From: Planctomycetota bacterium
Lineage (GTDB): Bacteria > Planctomycetota > Planctomycetia > Planctomycetales > Planctomycetaceae
DNA length: 36,565 nt
Direction: 5' to 3'
Assembly (NCBI GenBank): GCA_027623235.1
Contig: JAQBVJ010000072.1
Location: 1-36,565 of the forward strand
Shown here: positions 14,744-23,157 of the stretch, one piece after another
Layout of the letters: the number at the start of each line of letters is the position of its first letter
Position numbering within the stretch: the first letter of the stretch is position 1
Made by a program: the position numbers and the translations under genes
The notes under the pieces: generated by a model
What the model saw: only the letters and a program-made list of their open reading frames with translations
Told to the model about the DNA's origin: nothing
Databases searched by the model: none

Positions 14744-15859
14744 TCAACGGAGATACCCGGCGACCCAGCCTCGTGATCCCTGCGGCGGAACCAGATCGGC
14801 CACGTCTTTTCCGTCGGCCAGAGTGAACGCGACGGCGAAGGGAAACTCGCCTTTTGGAGCTCGTTGTGTGTACGGTCCCTCGCCGCGAAACTCGCCCTTC
14901 GCGACGACGTCCAGCCGAGTGACTTTGCCGTCCTTCACTTCGACGAATCCGAGCATCTCCGCGCGGTAAGCGCGAGCTCCCGACTTCGTTTCCAGGTGGA
15001 CCGTTGCTCGGAGTTTGCCATCTTTGACTTCGGAATCCGCCAGGCGAACGTCCGCGTCATCCCACATCGGTGGCTCGCCGCGGGTATTGTCGACCAGGTG
15101 GTAGCGGGCGATGCGGCTCAGAAGAGACTTTGGAAACTCACCCTTCACAAGAGCCTGCGTTTCGTCGGCTCGAAGCCAGAGATTGTCGCGACCGATGGAC
15201 TCCTGAAAAATCCGTCGCCACGGGTCGTCGGTTTCCGGGTAGCCGCCAAGCACTTTCGAGGTCACACGAACGACGAGGCCACCTTCAGGCGGTGTCGGAT
15301 TGAACCGGGCGTCTCGCTTGCCAGGATCGATCGCGGCCACTTTTGCCGGACGATGTTTTGCCAGAGCTTCCTGCATGAGCTTCAGTGTGCGGTCGGGGCC
15401 GCGGTTGTTGGTGTAGCCCAGAAACGTGCCGTCTCCAGCGGCGGTGTAGAGGCCCTGCGTTGTTCCGGTTCCGATTTTTCGCGGGCCCTGATTGGCGATC
15501 TTCTGGTAGAAGCGGCCTTCGGCATCCTGCTGACGTCGCTGGTAGGCCTGGTCGATCGCGACGGGCACGAATCGAGTTTTCAAGAGTTCGATGATTTTCG
15601 GATCGGCAAATGTCGACTCACGGTCGAGCACTCCGTTGTTTCAGGTGCAGCCGAGCGGGTGGCCATCCATCGCCCAGATAAAGATCGGCTTGCCCTCGCG
15701 AGCGGACGCCGCCTGCGCCTCCAGCAGGGAAATCTTCCAGGGAATCGTCCGCCACGGAGCATCGGCCGGCGGCTGCAGCTCGGCGTGCAGCGTGTCGAAT
15801 TCTTTCTCAGTCAAGCCGTCGCCTGCCAGCAGGGCCAGAGTCAACAGGAACGCGTGCAT
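14744..15859 (-). CDS. Thioredoxin-like protein with in-frame UGA (candidate selenoprotein)
   Basis: Two frames that are normally read as separate ORFs lie in the same reading frame, separated by a single TGA at 15643-15641. Read through, they give a 371-residue protein. The N-terminal half is thioredoxin-like: GKPIFIWAMDGHPLGCT-U-NNG with Cys71 and Sec73, then DRESTFADPKIIELLKTRFVPVAID, the usual 'incoming residue at position P must be ...' type of helix-strand after a redox site. The C-terminal ~200 residues are beta-rich and unrecognised. The start ATG at 15859 has AAGGAGA 8 nt upstream. A hairpin 13 nt after the UGA fits a bacterial SECIS. A nonsense mutation or sequencing error is the alternative, but 298 open codons follow in frame. 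The protein probably begins the minus-strand operon; a short signal peptide is possible (MHAFLLTLALLAG). Confidence 0.7.
15613..15627 (-). promoter_or_regulatory. Candidate bacterial SECIS hairpin
   Basis: On the coding strand, TCGAC (15627-15623), loop CGTGA (15622-15618) and GTCGA (15617-15613) form a perfect 5-bp stem. The stem starts 13 nt after the in-frame UGA and the apical loop begins 18 nt after it. The loop has G at its second position. Bacterial SECIS elements have an apical loop roughly 16-37 nt downstream of UGA with G among the first two loop bases, so spacing and loop fit. The short stem keeps this tentative. Confidence 0.5.
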
Positions 15860-15900
15860 GAGGATTCTCCTTTTGAGAAATGTGTCTGAAAAGATTTTCG

Positions 15901-15953
15901 GTCGTCCAGGTCACCCCAGGTGTGCAACTTCAAAATGGACGACTCGGGTTACC
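15901..15953 (-). promoter_or_regulatory. Interleaved inverted repeats in selenoprotein-operon leader (possible pseudoknot)
   Basis: Read on the minus strand, GGTAACCC (15953-15946) can pair with GGGTGACC (15916-15909) at 7 of 8 positions, and GTCGTCCA (15943-15936) pairs perfectly with TGGACGAC (15908-15901). The order a-b-a'-b' is that of an H-type pseudoknot. It ends about 41 nt upstream of the start codon at 15859, so it would lie in the 5' leader if transcription starts further upstream. As DNA it could instead be two overlapping operator dyads. Pairing is seen; function is inferred. Confidence 0.35.
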
Positions 15954-16005
15954 TGATTAACGAAACCAGCCGACCGCGAGTTTGAGTCGTCCTCTGGAAT
16001 CAGCG

Positions 16006-16050
16006 AGACTGCCGAAAAACAGTCTGCCGCATTCCCGCTTCGACGGGAAT
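16006..16050. repeat. Two adjacent hairpins in the divergent intergenic region
   Basis: AGACTG (16006-16011) and CAGTCT (16020-16025) form a 6-bp stem with an 8-nt loop. ATTCCCG (16031-16037) and CGGGAAT (16044-16050) form a 7-bp stem with a 6-nt loop. Both lie between the divergently transcribed candidate selenoprotein and CE7 esterase genes. Neither is followed by a T-run, so terminators are unlikely; operators or leader structures are possible. Confidence 0.4.
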
Positions 16051-16123
16051 CGTTAACGTCCGATTGACGATCGTCTGCCGCTCCACCGATTTCCTCACGA
16101 GTCCGCCCGCCTGGAGAATTCCC

Positions 16124-17455
16124 ATGACCCGCTCTCTGCCGTTCCTGCTGCACCGCTTCACGTTGGCCCTCGCGGCCGTGCTGACTCTTGCCGCGACAGC
16201 GCGCGCAGCCGATCCGGCGTTCGCTTTGAAGGTTGTCACCGATCGGGAAGATGCTCTTTACAAAGTCGGCGACGAGGCGGCGTTTGTTATCTCTGTTTCG
16301 GACGGTGAGGCGGCCGTCACGGAGGGGAGCGTGTCGTTCGTGGTCGACGACTTCCTCGCCGGCGGAAAAGCCGCGGGACTGCCGGAAGGCAAGGTCTCTC
16401 TCGGCGAGAAACCGGTCCGCGTCGCCGTCAAGGGGCGAGCCCCGGAGTTCCTGCGTTGTCAGGTGACGTTTACTCCGGCCGACGGCAAGCCGCTTCGAGC
16501 CACTGCCTCCGCTGCGTTCTCTCCAGAGAAAATCGGGCTGAGTCTGCCAGTGCCCGACGATTTCGACGAGTTCTGGGCCGGGCAGAAAAAGCAGCTCGCG
16601 GCAGTGCCGCTCGATCCGAAACTCACGGCCGTCGAACAGGCCGACAAGACGATCGAGTGTTACGACGCGCAGGTGCAGTGCATGGGGGGAGCTCCGGTAT
16701 CGGGCTACTTCTCGAAACCAGTCGGTGCGAAAGCGAAGAGCCTTCCCGCCATCCTGTGGGTTCACGGAGCCGGCGTTCGCAGTTCGAGTCTTGGAAACGC
16801 CGTGAAGGGGGCTCAGGCCGGAATGCTCTCGATGGACATTAACGCGCACGGAATCCCCAACGGCATGCCTGGCAAGTTTTACTCTGATCTGAGTTCCGGC
16901 CCGCTGAAAGGCTATAACCACGCCGGGCGAGAAAGCATCGAAACGATTTATTTTCGAGGCATGTATCTGCAACTCGTGCGGGCCATCGACTTTCTGACCT
17001 CGCAGCCTGAGTGGAACGGCCGGACCGTGGCCGTCGTGGGCCACAGCCAGGGCGGCGGCCAGTCGCTCGTCGCCGGCGGGATCGACGACCGCGTCACTTT
17101 CATCGCGCCGGGAGTTCCCGCGATCTGCGATCACTCGGGCCAGGCGGCCGGTCGAATCAACGGATGGCCGAAGCTCGTCCCGAACGGCGCGGATGGGAAG
17201 CCGGATCCGAAGATTCTGAAAGCGGCTCAATACGTCGACGCGGTGAACTTTGCGACGCGCTGCAAAGCGGACGCCATCATGAGCGTCGGCTTTATCGACG
17301 CCGTGTGCCCACCGTCGAGCTGTTACGCCGCCTACAACGCCCTGCAGGGAAAAAAGAGCGTCATCAACGAACCGCTGATGGGCCACGCGGCTCCGGCTCA
17401 TATTCAGGACGCGTTCTTCAAAAAGATTCTGGAGCACGCAAAACCGGCGAAGTGA
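16124..17455 (+). CDS. Secreted acetyl-xylan esterase-like protein (AXE1/CE7 alpha-beta hydrolase)
   Basis: A 443-residue exported hydrolase. A signal peptide ends at ARAA (about residue 28), then a beta-rich domain of about 110 residues precedes the hydrolase core. CE7/AXE1 features include LPVPDDFDEFWAGQK at the domain start, the nucleophile Ser in VVGHSQGGGQS, the acid in GFIDAVCPPS, and the histidine in PLMGHAAP. Family members deacetylate xylan, xylo-oligosaccharides or cephalosporin C; here a secreted polysaccharide deacetylase is likely. ATG at 16124 follows GGAG (16112-16115). An SGNH esterase follows after 81 bp, so the pair may strip acyl groups from the same glycan. A very long antisense frame over this gene is a codon-bias shadow. 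Confidence 0.85.
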   Translation: MTRSLPFLLHRFTLALAAVLTLAATARAADPAFALKVVTDREDALYKVGDEAAFVISVSDGEAAVTEGSVSFVVDDFLAGGKAAGLPEGKVSLGEKPVRVAVKGRAPEFLRCQVTFTPADGKPLRATASAAFSPEKIGLSLPVPDDFDEFWAGQKKQLAAVPLDPKLTAVEQADKTIECYDAQVQCMGGAPVSGYFSKPVGAKAKSLPAILWVHGAGVRSSSLGNAVKGAQAGMLSMDINAHGIPNGMPGKFYSDLSSGPLKGYNHAGRESIETIYFRGMYLQLVRAIDFLTSQPEWNGRTVAVVGHSQGGGQSLVAGGIDDRVTFIAPGVPAICDHSGQAAGRINGWPKLVPNGADGKPDPKILKAAQYVDAVNFATRCKADAIMSVGFIDAVCPPSSCYAAYNALQGKKSVINEPLMGHAAPAHIQDAFFKKILEHAKPAK

Positions 17456-17536
17456 TGAAGCGTCGTCGCCCGAAGCGCCAGCGACAAGTTCCTTAACCAA
17501 CCCGACGTTCCGGGTGCCATTACGACTGGACACAAC

Positions 17537-18670
17537 ATGAGCCGACTTCTCCTCACTTTGCTGGCTCTGCTTGCTGTGGCACGTCAAGGTCTCGCCGAAG
17601 ATCAACCGGGAGAACTCAGGCTGACTCTGCCGAAAGAGATCTACGCAGTCGTTGACACGGAGATGAACGTCTACTTCGACAACATCGTGCTGACCGAGTC
17701 GCCAGAGAAGTTCCGCTTCACGTTTCAGTGTGACGTCGGAAAAACGGAAACGCGCCGGTGGAACCTCACGGCAAAACCGGCAGACGTGGGAGCTCATCCT
17801 CTCACCGTGACCGTCAGTAATGCGGACGGAACAGACATCGGATCGGCGTCAACTCGGCTGCACATCGTTGCCAAAGGTGCCGGAGCCGACCGCTCCGTGA
17901 AGCTGCTGATCGTCGGCGACAGTCTGACTCACGCGACCGCCTACCCGAACGAACTGGCGAAGCTTTTGTCTCAACCGGGCAATCCAAAGTGGACCATGCT
18001 CGGCACGCATCGCCCGGCCAATGCCGCGGACGGAGTGGCTCACGAGGGATACGGCGGCTGGACCTGGCAGAGATTTGTCACAATGTACGAACCGAATCCG
18101 GACGGCACGTACCGCAAGCGAAGCAGCCCGTTCGTGTTCCTTAATAAAGCAGAAAAGCCCGAGCTCAACGTCAGTCAGTATTTCGAAACGACGAGCGACA
18201 GCAAGCGACCGGACGTTGTCTTTTTTCTGCTCGGGATCAACGACTGCTTTGGTGCCGACCCGGACGACGCAGCCTCAATGGATGCTCGAATTGACACGAT
18301 GATGGCACAAGCGGAAATTCTGCTCGCTGAGTTCCGCAAGGCGGCACCGAATGCGGATCTGGCGATCTGCGTGACGACTCCACCCAACTCGCGCGAAGCC
18401 GGATTCGAAGCCAACTACAAAGGCCGCTACCACCGCTGGGGCTGGAAGCGAATTCAGCATCGGCTCGTCGAGCGACTCTTGAAACGATTCGAAGGTCAGG
18501 GGGGGGAAGACGAAAAACGCGACGGCAGGATGTTCGTCGTGCCGACTCACCTGAACCTCGACCCGACCGACGGCTACCCGGAAAACAACGGCGTGCATCC
18601 CAACGCGTTCGGCTATCGCCAGATCGGAGCCAGCCTGTACTCGTGGCTGAAGTGGCGGCAGGTCCGGTAA
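17537..18670 (+). CDS. Secreted SGNH/GDSL hydrolase
   Basis: A 377-residue exported esterase. A signal peptide (about 1-20, ending GLAE) precedes a beta-sandwich-like region (about 25-110) and then the SGNH domain. Visible blocks are GDSLTH (nucleophile Ser), GYGGWTW (oxyanion Gly), LGINDCF (oxyanion Asn), and the C-terminal GVHPNAFGYRQ (catalytic His). These enzymes cleave acetyl or other acyl esters, frequently on carbohydrates. It lies 81 bp downstream of the CE7 esterase on the same strand and converges on the RTX gene with a 42-bp gap that contains only a weak hairpin (GCCGA/TCGGC). Confidence 0.85.
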   Translation: MSRLLLTLLALLAVARQGLAEDQPGELRLTLPKEIYAVVDTEMNVYFDNIVLTESPEKFRFTFQCDVGKTETRRWNLTAKPADVGAHPLTVTVSNADGTDIGSASTRLHIVAKGAGADRSVKLLIVGDSLTHATAYPNELAKLLSQPGNPKWTMLGTHRPANAADGVAHEGYGGWTWQRFVTMYEPNPDGTYRKRSSPFVFLNKAEKPELNVSQYFETTSDSKRPDVVFFLLGINDCFGADPDDAASMDARIDTMMAQAEILLAEFRKAAPNADLAICVTTPPNSREAGFEANYKGRYHRWGWKRIQHRLVERLLKRFEGQGGEDEKRDGRMFVVPTHLNLDPTDGYPENNGVHPNAFGYRQIGASLYSWLKWRQVR

Positions 18671-18712
18671 AGGCGTCTGCAGCGGGACCGCCGAGTCCGT
18701 TCGGCAGGAATC

Positions 18713-21700
18713 TCAAATAAACAGATCGTTCGGGTCGGTGAAGATTGTGTCGGCCATGTCTCCGCCAACGACCGAGTCGATTCCGTCTGGAGCCGGCGCT
18801 TCCTGAACGTCGATGATGTCGGCGCCCTCTTCGCCGTCGGCGCGGTCACTGCCGTTTCCACCGGTGATCGTGTCCGCATCGTCGCCACCGTTGAGCGTAT
18901 CGTTGTGCTCATCGCCGAGCAGTTCATCGAGACCTGCATCGCCCGACAACAGGTCATTCCCCATGCCACCTCGAATGAAGTCGTTCCCGGTTCCGCCCGA
19001 GACGGTGTCGAAGCCATTGTTTCCGAACAGGCGGTCGTGTCCGGAATCACCCAGGACGGAGTCGCGACCGTTCCCGGCGAAGACCGTATCGTTCCCGTCG
19101 CCGCCGGAGATTGTGTCGTCTCCCTGATCACCAAACAGCGTGTCGAATCCGATGCCGCCGTCCAGCAGGTCGTTGTCGAGCCCGCCACGAATGAAATCCC
19201 GTCCGTTGAATCCGGAGATCGTGTCGTTGCCGGAATCGCCGAAAAGCCGATCGTCACCGGTCCCGCCGTCAACCAGATCGTCCCCGGCTCCGGCGAAGAC
19301 AACGTCGTTACCGTCGGAGGCGGTTAGCGTGTCGTTTCCGTTTCCACCATTAAGCGTGTCGGAATCCTGGTCACCGATCAATTCGTCTTCGCCGTCGTCC
19401 CCGCTCAGGTTATCTGACCCCGACCCACCGCGGACAAAGTCGTTTCCATCTCCACCTGACACGGTGTCGTTGCCGTCCTGCCCGAACAGTCGGTCGTTCT
19501 GAGAGTCTCCGATGAGCTCGTCGTTGCCGTCGTCTCCGAACAGCCGGTCTTCGCCGAAGCCTCCACGCAGAAAGTCGTTCCCGAGCCCGCCGAAGATCGT
19601 GTCGTAGCCGTTTTCTCCAAACAGTCGATCGTCGCCACTGCCGCCCGAGACGAAATCACGACCGGCCCCGGCAAAGACGGTATCATTGCCATTTCCGCCG
19701 TTGATCGTGTCGTCACCGCGATCGCCGAACAGCGTGTCAAACCCGTTGCCTCCGTTTAAGAGGTCGTCGCCGTCGCCGCCTCGAATGAGGTCCCGGCCGA
19801 ACAGCCCGCTGATCGTGTCGCTGCCGGCATCGCCAAACAGTTGATTGTCGCCCACCCCACCGTCCACCAGGTCGTTTCCGGCTCCGGCGAAAACACGATC
19901 ATTCCCAGGTCCACCAAAAATCGAATCGGCACCGTCTCCGCCAGACAGCGTGTCGGCAAACGCGGAACCGATCACGGAATCGTTTCCGCCCAGCGCGTTC
20001 ACCGTTACGGCGACGCCTCCGCCGTTGGTGAAACTCGTCGAGGTGACCGATCCCAGATCAACGCTGTTGTCACCCGAGTCGCCGTTCACAACGATCGACT
20101 GGACTGAGGCCGGCGTCACGGTTCCGAAGCTCGCCGGCACTCCGTCGATGCTCACCTGGACAACTCCCCCAGCCCCACCCGATGAGGTGACCACGACGTC
20201 CTGTCCGCCGATCAGATTCACGGTCAGCGTTCCGGAGCTGAACATGACAGCGGACGAGGGCGTGATCGCCTGCTGAATCGCAAGCGCGTTGATGTAGATC
20301 CTGTTCGAATTCACTCCGTCATTTCGCAGGAACTGCACATTGATTTCTCCGGAGCCGTCAGCCGTCACCGGCAGTGCGAACGACTCAAGAGTCCGCGAAG
20401 AGTCGCCCTGCTGGTCGTTGACCCGCAACTCGCCGCCGAAGCCGGACGTCGTCTGAACGAAGGGAGCCGGGTTGTCGCCGCCCGAACCCGTAATCGTCAC
20501 CGTGTGATTGATATCCGGTTCCGTTCCGTCGAACCGTTCCGCGGCCAGCACATAAATGTTGTAAACGGCTCCTACTGTCAGGCCTCCCCAATTCGCATTC
20601 ACAATGTTGCTGCTGCCTCGCGTCCAGCCGAGCAAGCCTCCGGCATCGACCAGATTCGGAGTGTGAATCGGCACCGTCTCTGCGGCTGGGTCAGAACTGC
20701 CAAAGTTAATTCCCTGGCTCGACGGCGGACCGAGCGTCAGATCGACGGTCGTGGTGAGGCCATCTTCCCGAATCAGATTGCTGAAGGTCTTCGCGGAAAA
20801 GATCGAGTCATTCTCGTTGATCTCGGTCCAGTTTGTCGGGACAGCGCCGCCCGACTGCTGCAGGTCAACGGCGATCAGCGGTGGCCGCTCGTCATCCGCA
20901 ATCGTCACGTCGAGGCTGTTGATCAACAGCCCAATCGGATAAGCCGGGTCGGAACTCGACGTGACGGAATGGGTAATCGTACCGATGTGAGTTCCCTCAA
21001 CCTTCCCATCGTTGACGCCTTGAACCGTAACGGTCTGCGCGGTCGTATTGGACAGAAACAGGACCTGTGTCGACGCGAAATCCGAGCCGTTGACGCTGAT
21101 GAGCAGTTCGCTGCCTCCGGAGATCGTGATGCCAACCGGTCCGCTCGGAGTTGTGTTCAGAGCGATCGTGTAGGTGTCGGTTGCGGCACCGATCGCAGCC
21201 ACTTCGCCGATCGCCGTCCCGCCTCCGGACTCGACGAGCCTCGCGCCTGGAGCGGCCGCGTTCGAGGCGATCGTGATGTTGGCATCGTTGATGTCGAAAA
21301 AGACGTTGCCGACCGCGCTGACCTGAAACCGAGCGGTCGTGGTGTCGATGTTCGGCAGCGCCAGTGAATGCGACCCGTCGTTGGCAGTCGTCGCCAGCAG
21401 ATGAGGAAAGGTCAAACCGCCATCGGTCGAAAGCCGAATGTCGACCGTGGAAACGCCGATGCCGTTTGCGGTCGTCCCCGCGACGTTCCACGTGAAGGAC
21501 TGACTGCTTCCGCCTGTCACGGTGGTCGACGAATTCAGCGTCGTGATTCCGAACGCAGAGCCGGTGTTGACGACGGTCAGCGTGACGTCGTCTCCGTTAA
21601 TGCCTCCCTGCTGGTCTCGCGCGGTCGCTCGAAAATTCAGCGCACGGCTGGTCGTGGGAAGCTGCTCGCCTTTTGTCGGCGTTCCGCTGAGAACGTCACT

Positions 21701-22828
21701 GAGCTGCGGAAAAATGCGAGTAAACGAACCTGACTCGTTCGCGGCAGCCGGCTCGAACGACCGAAACAGCGGGCTGCTGCCGTTGTCCGCGCGAGCCGCT
21801 GCCGAAGCGGCCGGGTTCACAGTCTGAGCTGGCCCGAGGTCCATCTGCTCGAAGTTGTAAAGCAGTGTGTCACCGTCAGCGTCCATCCCGGTCGCAGTCA
21901 GCGAAAACGATGTTCCGGCCGGAATCGTGAAATTTGCGCCGGCACTCACCGTCGGGATCTGGTTGACGTTGGAAGTGATCGTCCCGACGCCCAGCCCGTC
22001 GAGCGTTTCCAGATGAGACACCATCTGATCGAGGTTGCCCGCGTGAAAGTAGGCGTCAGCATCATTCTGCAGGTTGTCGCCACTTGGCGGATTGTTAAAG
22101 AAGGCCGGGCAGATTCCCGCGTAGCCCATGATCGTGCTGCCGCTGCCAGGCTCCCACGCGGTGTCCGCATTCCGCTCAACACAGTTCCCTTCGACGCCGT
22201 TAAACGAATGGGTTGCTCCCAGTTGATGAGCGAACTCATGAATCGACAGCAGTTCAAAGTCGCGTCCAAAGGGCGTCGACGTGCCGGATGCTCCCTCGCC
22301 TTTGATACTGTTAAAGCCAGCGGACTCCAGCGTCGCGAGTCCGCCGCCACTGAACGTGCCGAAGACGTGACCGATGTCGTAATTCGCCGCTCCGATGACA
22401 GAGTCCAGAAGCGTCTGGTTCTGGTCGAGCACGGTGGACGACAGAAAGGGGTCAAACGGATCGGGCGAGTTCCCAGGCCCGAAAATAATCCTCGTATCCA
22501 TGATCAGATCGAGCTGCAGATTCAGCTCGCGTCGGAAGATCTCATTCAGGTTTGCGACTGTCGTCACAATCGCCTGCTGAGCAGCCGGTCGACTGCCAAA
22601 GAACGCCGTGTATTCCTCAGTCGCGGAAACGGCGAGCCGCAGCGTCCGCAGATCGTCACCGTTCGAACTCGCCGTCAGCAGCAACCGCTGCTCCAGCGGT
22701 TCCGCGCGCGAGTGGACGCTCGCTCGCCAGACGCCAGAGCAACTCCGACGAGACCGCCGCAATGCGGAGCTTCGCCGGTGCGAGACTCGGTGAAAAAACA
22801 ATCCCGTCAGGAAATTCTGGAAGATCAT
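18713..22828 (-). CDS. Giant secreted metallopeptidase-like protein with RTX repeats
   Basis: A 1371-residue extracellular protein. An arginine-rich N-terminus carries LEQRLLLT (45-52), a variant of the planctomycete LEPR-XLL motif, followed by a reprolysin-like metallopeptidase domain (about 58-340) with zinc site HEFAHQLGATH (197-207) and a downstream GSTIMGYAG Met-turn. A series of beta-sandwich regions comes next (about 350-950), including a possible Calx-beta-like part and one carbohydrate-binding-like segment. Calcium-binding nonapeptides GGxGxDxLx fill about 953-1335. ATG at 22828 is used because the upstream 59 in-frame residues do not look coding and LEPR-XLL proteins place the motif near residue 50. 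RTX proteins normally leave through a type I system; none is encoded here, and LEPR-XLL suggests a planctomycete-specific route. The specificity of the peptidase is unknown. Confidence 0.85.
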   Translation of the reverse strand: MIFQNFLTGLFFHRVSHRRSSALRRSRRSCSGVWRASVHSRAEPLEQRLLLTASSNGDDLRTLRLAVSATEEYTAFFGSRPAAQQAIVTTVANLNEIFRRELNLQLDLIMDTRIIFGPGNSPDPFDPFLSSTVLDQNQTLLDSVIGAANYDIGHVFGTFSGGGLATLESAGFNSIKGEGASGTSTPFGRDFELLSIHEFAHQLGATHSFNGVEGNCVERNADTAWEPGSGSTIMGYAGICPAFFNNPPSGDNLQNDADAYFHAGNLDQMVSHLETLDGLGVGTITSNVNQIPTVSAGANFTIPAGTSFSLTATGMDADGDTLLYNFEQMDLGPAQTVNPAASAAARADNGSSPLFRSFEPAAANESGSFTRIFPQLSDVLSGTPTKGEQLPTTSRALNFRATARDQQGGINGDDVTLTVVNTGSAFGITTLNSSTTVTGGSSQSFTWNVAGTTANGIGVSTVDIRLSTDGGLTFPHLLATTANDGSHSLALPNIDTTTARFQVSAVGNVFFDINDANITIASNAAAPGARLVESGGGTAIGEVAAIGAATDTYTIALNTTPSGPVGITISGGSELLISVNGSDFASTQVLFLSNTTAQTVTVQGVNDGKVEGTHIGTITHSVTSSSDPAYPIGLLINSLDVTIADDERPPLIAVDLQQSGGAVPTNWTEINENDSIFSAKTFSNLIREDGLTTTVDLTLGPPSSQGINFGSSDPAAETVPIHTPNLVDAGGLLGWTRGSSNIVNANWGGLTVGAVYNIYVLAAERFDGTEPDINHTVTITGSGGDNPAPFVQTTSGFGGELRVNDQQGDSSRTLESFALPVTADGSGEINVQFLRNDGVNSNRIYINALAIQQAITPSSAVMFSSGTLTVNLIGGQDVVVTSSGGAGGVVQVSIDGVPASFGTVTPASVQSIVVNGDSGDNSVDLGSVTSTSFTNGGGVAVTVNALGGNDSVIGSAFADTLSGGDGADSIFGGPGNDRVFAGAGNDLVDGGVGDNQLFGDAGSDTISGLFGRDLIRGGDGDDLLNGGNGFDTLFGDRGDDTINGGNGNDTVFAGAGRDFVSGGSGDDRLFGENGYDTIFGGLGNDFLRGGFGEDRLFGDDGNDELIGDSQNDRLFGQDGNDTVSGGDGNDFVRGGSGSDNLSGDDGEDELIGDQDSDTLNGGNGNDTLTASDGNDVVFAGAGDDLVDGGTGDDRLFGDSGNDTISGFNGRDFIRGGLDNDLLDGGIGFDTLFGDQGDDTISGGDGNDTVFAGNGRDSVLGDSGHDRLFGNNGFDTVSGGTGNDFIRGGMGNDLLSGDAGLDELLGDEHNDTLNGGDDADTITGGNGSDRADGEEGADIIDVQEAPAPDGIDSVVGGDMADTIFTDPNDLFI
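18830..19970 (-). repeat. RTX-coding repeat tract with 594-bp higher-order period
   Basis: The tract encodes about 40 calcium-binding nonapeptides (27 bp each). Beyond the basic unit, 14 consecutive nonapeptides starting NDLVDGGVG correspond in register to those starting DDLVDGGTG. Their DNA anchors lie at about 19865 and 19271, exactly 594 bp apart, which is 22 units. The DNA has diverged but the residue pattern is kept, so the copies arose by an old block duplication. Confidence 0.8.
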
Positions 22829-23157
22829 GAATCCGGTCAATTCAAAAAACGGACGACAGACGACTGGGCGGGTCTGCCATCGGGAGCGGGTCACTAAGGC
22901 TTCGTTTCGAAGATGTTGGAAGAGCCGATTATGATAACAAGGCCTGAGCAAAGCCTGGAAAAACACGCGCCGTTGTCGGAATTCCGCAGCCGATTTGACA
23001 GTCAAGTCGACCTGGGAAGTTCAGAGGGGCGAGGTCATTTGCTCTCTGAGGCAAATCCGTTGATGCGGACTCAGCGTGACGAATCGTGCATGCTCACCGG
23101 AATGATGCTCGGCGCGGTGATGAGGTACGCAGGCATTTTGAGTTTCCCGAATTCGGA
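22829..23157. other. 329-bp gap upstream of the RTX gene
   Basis: No supported gene is seen here. On the minus strand the AT-rich run TTGTTATCATAAT (about 22940-22928) could carry the RTX promoter -10, but no well-spaced -35 was found. Short frames on both strands are shadows or chance. Confidence 0.4.

Noticed and set aside
14744..15859. Pseudogene interpretation of the thioredoxin-like gene
   Set aside because: Only one stop is present, the frame is kept, it falls at the predicted redox residue and is followed by a SECIS-like hairpin. It remains the main alternative and is listed as such.
16031..16050. ATTCCCG hairpin as a terminator
   Set aside because: The stem is followed by no T-run and lies between divergent starts, where a terminator has no obvious role.
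15911..17797. A 628-codon open frame on the minus strand across the CE7 esterase
   Set aside because: It is antisense to a gene with clear hydrolase motifs; GC-rich codon bias leaves the opposite strand open. Its translation has no domain-like pattern.
18830..19970. Short regularly spaced repeats as a CRISPR array
   Set aside because: The 27-bp period is the codon pattern of GGxGxDxLx calcium repeats in an open frame; there are no identical repeats with unique spacers.
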